Assembly: GCA_020721325.1 (NCBI GenBank)
Contig: DYNA01000021.1
Coordinates: 1-38,313, forward strand
Direction of reading: 5' to 3'
DNA from: Paludibacter propionicigenes
GTDB taxonomy: Bacteria > Bacteroidota > Bacteroidia > Bacteroidales > JAIFNL01
Length of the DNA stretch: 38,313 nucleotides
The notes beneath the pieces were generated by a model. That model saw only the letters and a program-made list of their open reading frames with translations, did no database searches and was not told where the DNA came from. Made by a program: the position numbers and the translations under genes. Positions 35,236 to 38,313 of this stretch are shown here, one piece after another. Position 1 is the first letter of the stretch. Every line of letters begins with the position of its first letter.

Positions 35236-35636
35236 TACAAAGCCACAATCACAAAAACGATTTAATCAATTACAGAATTAACAAGGCATAAGAAACATTG
35301 CAGGCTGCACAATTGCTTATTACCAACGGGTTTTATACATCGGCAGTCAATAGGCTTTATTATGCTTGTTTCTATGTAGTTATCGCATTGTTTTTGCACG
35401 ATGGAATTGTTGCCAAATCGCACAATGGCGTAAGAGCCATGCTTGGGCGAAACTATATTGTAAACAAACGTTTGAGTATGGAAATGGGTGAAATATTTAA
35501 CGATATGTTTGAAAACAGACAAAGTAGCGACTACGACGATGTATTTGATATTAACCTACAAAAAGCAGAAGAATTGTTTGAGTCGGCAAATCGTTTTATT
35601 GATACAATAATGCAACTTTTGGCTAAAACAGAATAA
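35232..35636 (+). pseudogene. HEPN-domain protein (toxin-like) with an in-frame nonsense codon
   Basis: Reading from the ATG that overlaps the MNT stop gives 19 residues (ending YRINKA), then a TAA at 35289-35291, and then the same frame continues ETLQAAQLLITNGFYTSAVN without a break to 35636. In related HEPN proteins (UPF0332 type) this place reads 'YRIEKAKETLxxAxLL', so the TAA stands where a Lys codon (AAA or AAG) is expected, one base change away if AAA. The rest has the HEPN features: NRLYYACFYVV helix and the conserved NRQSSDYDDVF block, the likely RNase motif region. A shorter product could start at TTG 35298 but would lack the first part of helix 1. It may be a dead toxin, a sequencing error or a readthrough case. 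Confidence 0.8.
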
Positions 35637-35664
35637 TCGAAAGATTTATTTTTTTTAACGAAAT

Positions 35665-35731
35665 GTAGAGACAACGCATGCGTTGTCTGTACGTTGTTGG
35701 GTTGTAGAGACAACGCATGCGTTGTCTCTAC
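35665..35731. repeat. Two near-perfect 28-base palindromes
   Basis: Two copies of an inverted repeat with half-site GTAGAGACAACGCA. The copy at 35704-35731 is a perfect 14+14 palindrome, and the copy at 35665-35692 has one mismatch. They are 11 bases apart and start 28 bases after the HEPN stop codon. Similar GTAGAGAC...GTCTCTAC elements are typical of intergenic repeats in Bacteroidota as I remember them. They could also serve as a terminator for the MNT-HEPN transcript, but no T run follows. Confidence 0.75.
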
Positions 35732-35765
35732 GTGGTGCATGATATTTTCATTAATTTCAAAAAAT

Positions 35766-35825
35766 AAAAACATTTATCGTTAAAACATTGAACATTAAAC
35801 ATTAAACATTATTTTGTATTTTTGT
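35766..35825 (+). repeat. Direct repeat flanking the MNT-HEPN cassette (right copy)
   Basis: The second copy of the repeat at 34747-34800. It has an extra ACATTAA-type unit in the middle but the same start and end. The 156 bases from 35826 to the end of the next gene (35983) are AT-rich and hold no feature I can see. Confidence 0.75.
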
Positions 35826-35982
35826 AAAAAAAATAAACCCTATTTTTTTATTTCAAAAAAAAATAATGATAACTTTATTTTTTGATGAAAACAAGATTAA
35901 TAAAAAAAAATCACAAAGTTCATTTTTGATTTTCAAATCTTGAAATTTTATCCGTTTCAATAAACAGAATCAATATTTGAAA

Positions 35983-36459
35983 TTATTCATACACTGAAAA
36001 ATCTCCTATTGCATCGGTTGATAAAGCTGCTTTATAAACTTGGTCTTTTAAATCGTTGATTTCAAAATATTTTTCGGCATTTTTCAAAAGAATTTTAATT
36101 TGCAAATAAAAGGCAAGTGTCTGGTCAATATTGTTTGTAGGTGCAGGATTTTTAATATATTGCGCCGTTTCTTCCAAAATTTCATTTAGCGATGCAATTT
36201 CCGGTAAATTTGAAAAACGAATAATTGATGAATTTTGAATATTAAAAATATAATTATTTGATGTAACAATCAGAAAATCAGTAGTTTTTAAATTTATTTT
36301 AAACCCTTTTTCTCCTAAATCCGATGCAATAACTTGGCATGATTCGATTAAATCCAAATGAATTTTTGCAGCATATTTATTCAAATTGCCAATTGTAACA
36401 ATTTGATTTTCTGAATTTAAAATCTTTGCATTCTCAATTTGTTGTAAATCTCTGAACAT
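35983..36459 (-). CDS. Hypothetical protein, alpha/beta
   Basis: A 158-residue cytoplasmic protein of no family that I recognise. There is no signal peptide or membrane segment. The N-terminal half has alternating strands and helices (IVTIGNLNKYAAKIHLDLIESCQVIASDLGE gives the flavour, with a strand then a long helix), and the C-terminal half is helical (ILEETAQYIKN, LAFYLQIKILLKNAEKYF). It lies between the repeat region and the T9SS gene, and is separated from the latter by a terminator, so it is transcribed on its own. Coding nature is supported by the length of the frame and its amino acid mix. Confidence 0.7.
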   Translation of the reverse strand: MFRDLQQIENAKILNSENQIVTIGNLNKYAAKIHLDLIESCQVIASDLGEKGFKINLKTTDFLIVTSNNYIFNIQNSSIIRFSNLPEIASLNEILEETAQYIKNPAPTNNIDQTLAFYLQIKILLKNAEKYFEINDLKDQVYKAALSTDAIGDFSVYE

Positions 36460-36470
36460 ATTTTTTCAAA

Positions 36471-36504
36471 AAAAAACGTTCCAAAATTTTTTGGAACGTT
36501 TTTT
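36471..36504 (-). terminator. Terminator after the T9SS-secreted protein gene
   Basis: A 16-bp stem: 36471-36486 (AAAAAACGTTCCAAAA) pairs with 36489-36504 across a 2-base centre that must open into a small loop. A/T runs on both sides make it usable in either direction. It lies 10 bases beyond the stop codon of the T9SS gene (minus strand) and 12 bases upstream of the start of the next gene. Confidence 0.8.
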
Positions 36505-36513
36505 ATTTTAAAA

Positions 36514-38313
36514 TTATTTTATAAATACCTTTTTACTTACTTTTTGACCGTTGATGTCGGTATTTACAATGTAAATTCCGGCTTCTTTAATCGGTATGCG
36601 AAGCATGGTTTGACTGTTTACTTCTGCACTTTCTACCAAAACGCCTATCATATTGTAAATTTTTACGCTTCCGCTAAAATCGGTTTCGTTGGTCAAAATA
36701 TTTACCACTACTTCTTTATCGTAAGAAAATACATTGGTTTCAAAACCTTCTATTTCAGGGATTTGTTTCATAAAATGAATGACAAAACGCTCGCCGTTGG
36801 CTTGGGCTTTGGTGTAGAAGGAATATTGGTCGCCTTGATTTATTTCGGTCATTTTGCCTAACTCTTTGTCTTCGAGATAAATGTAAATATCGGAAGGCAA
36901 ATCGTTGCGCGAAAGTTCTAAAATATTTATGGCGTGCAAACCTTCTTCTTTGGCTTTAAAACCCACCGGAACTGCCAAATATTCGTTGAAAAACGGCATG
37001 GAATTGATAGCCAAACTCAGACTTTGCGGTGTGTATGAAAAAATTTGCGGTACACTGCCGTCTGCCAACATTTTGTAAGCGTCAAAGTCGCTATCAAATT
37101 CTTTTTGAGCATTTTCGAGGAAACGCAATGCCATTTCGTCTGTCATGCCGTCTTTTTCTATGTTTATTTTCAACAAGTTGGCATGTTTTGAACTTCCTTT
37201 TTTCCAGAAAGTTTGTGTGCTGTGTTTGCGGGCGGCGTTGGGCAAAGTAAAGTTTGTGCCACCAGCACCAACAGTGGATTTTGCATGTACGAAAAATGCT
37301 TGCATTACCGGAATGTACTGCGAACCGCCATTTAAAGTAAGCGGGGCGGTTGCATCGCCTTGTGAACCGCCTGTGCCGTTGTAATAAGCATAGTTTGAAG
37401 TACTTGCATCTTGATTCCAGTAGTAAACCGTGTTGTCAATGCTCGATTTATCCCAAGTAGCCTCGTCCCAATCAAGTGCCGAAGGAAATGGATTTCCGAA
37501 CAGATTCCAACCGTCTTTTGAAGTTAAATCGTTGTCGGTGAAATAAATAGGAACGCTAACATCAACATTATTAACAAAACCTGAAGCGGTAACTGTTTTG
37601 TAACCGTTGTCGGCATTGGCGTAACCTACGCCGGGAACGAGAACTTGCGGGCTGCCGTTTCCACCGTGAGCGTATTGCCAAGCTTCGCCATAGTCGTTCC
37701 AATCGGTTGTGCCGGGTCCGTCATAGGATTCGCTGTATTTTAAGAAATTTGGATTCCAGCCATTGGGCGAAGTGGTAAACAATTCGCTGCTTTCGGTGGT
37801 TGTGGGAATGGAAACGTAATGCCATTCTGCACGTGGAATGAAGCGTTCTACATCAATTTTTCCTGCACCTTCGTAAGTAATTGTGCCGTTATCTATTAAT
37901 GTAGCCGTTGCACCGGAATTATTGGGGCTTTCGAGTTTTAAAGTTCCGGCTACCGTCAAATTTCCGTTTAGCGTAAGCGAATTATTTTCCGCAAGGCTCA
38001 TTTCGGCATCTCCAAGAATTTGCAATTCGTTCAAAACTACCGTTGTATAGGGCGAAGGTCTGTCAATAAAAGCTCTGTTGCCCGAAGCGGAAATTTGAAT
38101 CAATTCGATGGTTGAAAAAGACGGCGAAACTTCGCATTGCCAGTTGAGGTCTGTGTCCCAATCTTCTGAATCCCAGCCGCGCCAAACGTATTTTCCACTG
38201 TGGGCGGTGGGTGTAAATTCGTCTGCTCCCATGTCGGGGCGTGTTGCGTGGCGCAAATCGCCGTCTAAGTCGGTTGTAATTCCGGCAACGGGAATGCCCA
38301 CCGAATTGAAACC
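36514..38313 (-). CDS. T9SS type A sorting-domain surface protein (partial, 5' end outside the window)
   Basis: The last 599 residues of a large secreted protein; the frame is open to the window edge (it reads GFNSVGIPVAG before the first possible start, which is an internal Val codon). The visible part begins with GITTDLDGDLRHATRPDMGADEF, the usual end of a parallel beta-helix / 'choice-of-anchor Q' repeat region. A middle part with WRGWDSEDWDTDLNW and strand-rich repeats follows. The last 75-80 residues form the type A sorting domain (VVVNILTNETDFSGSVKIYNMIGVL ... AGIYIVNTDINGQKVSKKVFIK gives the pattern), which directs export through the type IX system and anchoring on the cell surface. 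A signal peptide would lie outside the window. Base composition is visibly richer in G+C than the flanking DNA. Confidence 0.88.
   Translation of the reverse strand, partial: GFNSVGIPVAGITTDLDGDLRHATRPDMGADEFTPTAHSGKYVWRGWDSEDWDTDLNWQCEVSPSFSTIELIQISASGNRAFIDRPSPYTTVVLNELQILGDAEMSLAENNSLTLNGNLTVAGTLKLESPNNSGATATLIDNGTITYEGAGKIDVERFIPRAEWHYVSIPTTTESSELFTTSPNGWNPNFLKYSESYDGPGTTDWNDYGEAWQYAHGGNGSPQVLVPGVGYANADNGYKTVTASGFVNNVDVSVPIYFTDNDLTSKDGWNLFGNPFPSALDWDEATWDKSSIDNTVYYWNQDASTSNYAYYNGTGGSQGDATAPLTLNGGSQYIPVMQAFFVHAKSTVGAGGTNFTLPNAARKHSTQTFWKKGSSKHANLLKINIEKDGMTDEMALRFLENAQKEFDSDFDAYKMLADGSVPQIFSYTPQSLSLAINSMPFFNEYLAVPVGFKAKEEGLHAINILELSRNDLPSDIYIYLEDKELGKMTEINQGDQYSFYTKAQANGERFVIHFMKQIPEIEGFETNVFSYDKEVVVNILTNETDFSGSVKIYNMIGVLVESAEVNSQTMLRIPIKEAGIYIVNTDINGQKVSKKVFIK

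Noticed and set aside
35232-35636. Alternative genetic code (TAA reassigned)
   Set aside because: TAA ends many other genes in the window normally, for example the M48 protease and nhaD, so one internal TAA in HEPN is better explained by a mutation or sequencing error.

Overview
The window looks like a chromosomal stretch of an AT-rich member of the Bacteroidota. The signs are a C-terminal type IX secretion (T9SS) sorting domain, many exported proteins and lipoproteins with the usual signal peptides, BatA-type and Omp85-type envelope proteins, a NhaD antiporter, almost no Shine-Dalgarno sequences, a few TAnnTTTG-like promoter candidates, and very A/T-rich intergenic DNA. I cannot name a genus. 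There are no rRNA or tRNA genes, no CRISPR array, no transposase and no phage genes.

Layout. 1-2.6 kb: a coiled-coil protein of unknown function followed by an Omp85/BamA-like outer membrane protein. 2.6-6.1 kb (minus): two tandem paralogous lipoproteins of unknown family and a two-module VOC (glyoxalase/HPPD-like) protein. 6.3-8.0 kb (minus): a Septu-like ATPase + HNH nuclease pair whose nuclease is frameshifted. 8.2-13.0 kb: an SDR oxidoreductase, an M48 lipoprotein protease, a CCA-adding enzyme and two related thioredoxins, one cytoplasmic and one exported. 13.1-17.0 kb (minus): a BatA/VWA membrane protein, a small beta-barrel-like protein, BirA and an SRPBCC protein. 17.1-21.3 kb: PriA and NhaD. 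21.7-27.3 kb (minus): an LRR protein, then MeaB, an SNF2-type helicase and YaaA, which are closely spaced. 27.5-34.3 kb: a TPR sensor kinase, RecQ, a lone ABC ATPase and a degenerate thioredoxin-fold exported protein. 34.3-35.9 kb: dense palindromic repeats around an MNT-HEPN toxin/antitoxin-type pair whose HEPN gene has a nonsense codon. 36.0-38.3 kb (minus): an unknown protein and the 3' part of a T9SS-secreted surface protein.

Most of the window is housekeeping: replication restart and repair (PriA, RecQ), tRNA maturation (Cca), cofactor handling (BirA, MeaB), redox and ion homeostasis. The accessory content is two small conflict modules, PtuAB-like and MNT-HEPN. In both, the regulatory partner is intact and the nuclease or RNase is interrupted by what looks like a single mutation. 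The second module also sits between long direct repeats and arrays of palindromes. This is the most unusual part of the window. Both lesions could be genuine decay, assembly errors or recoding, and read-level data would decide.
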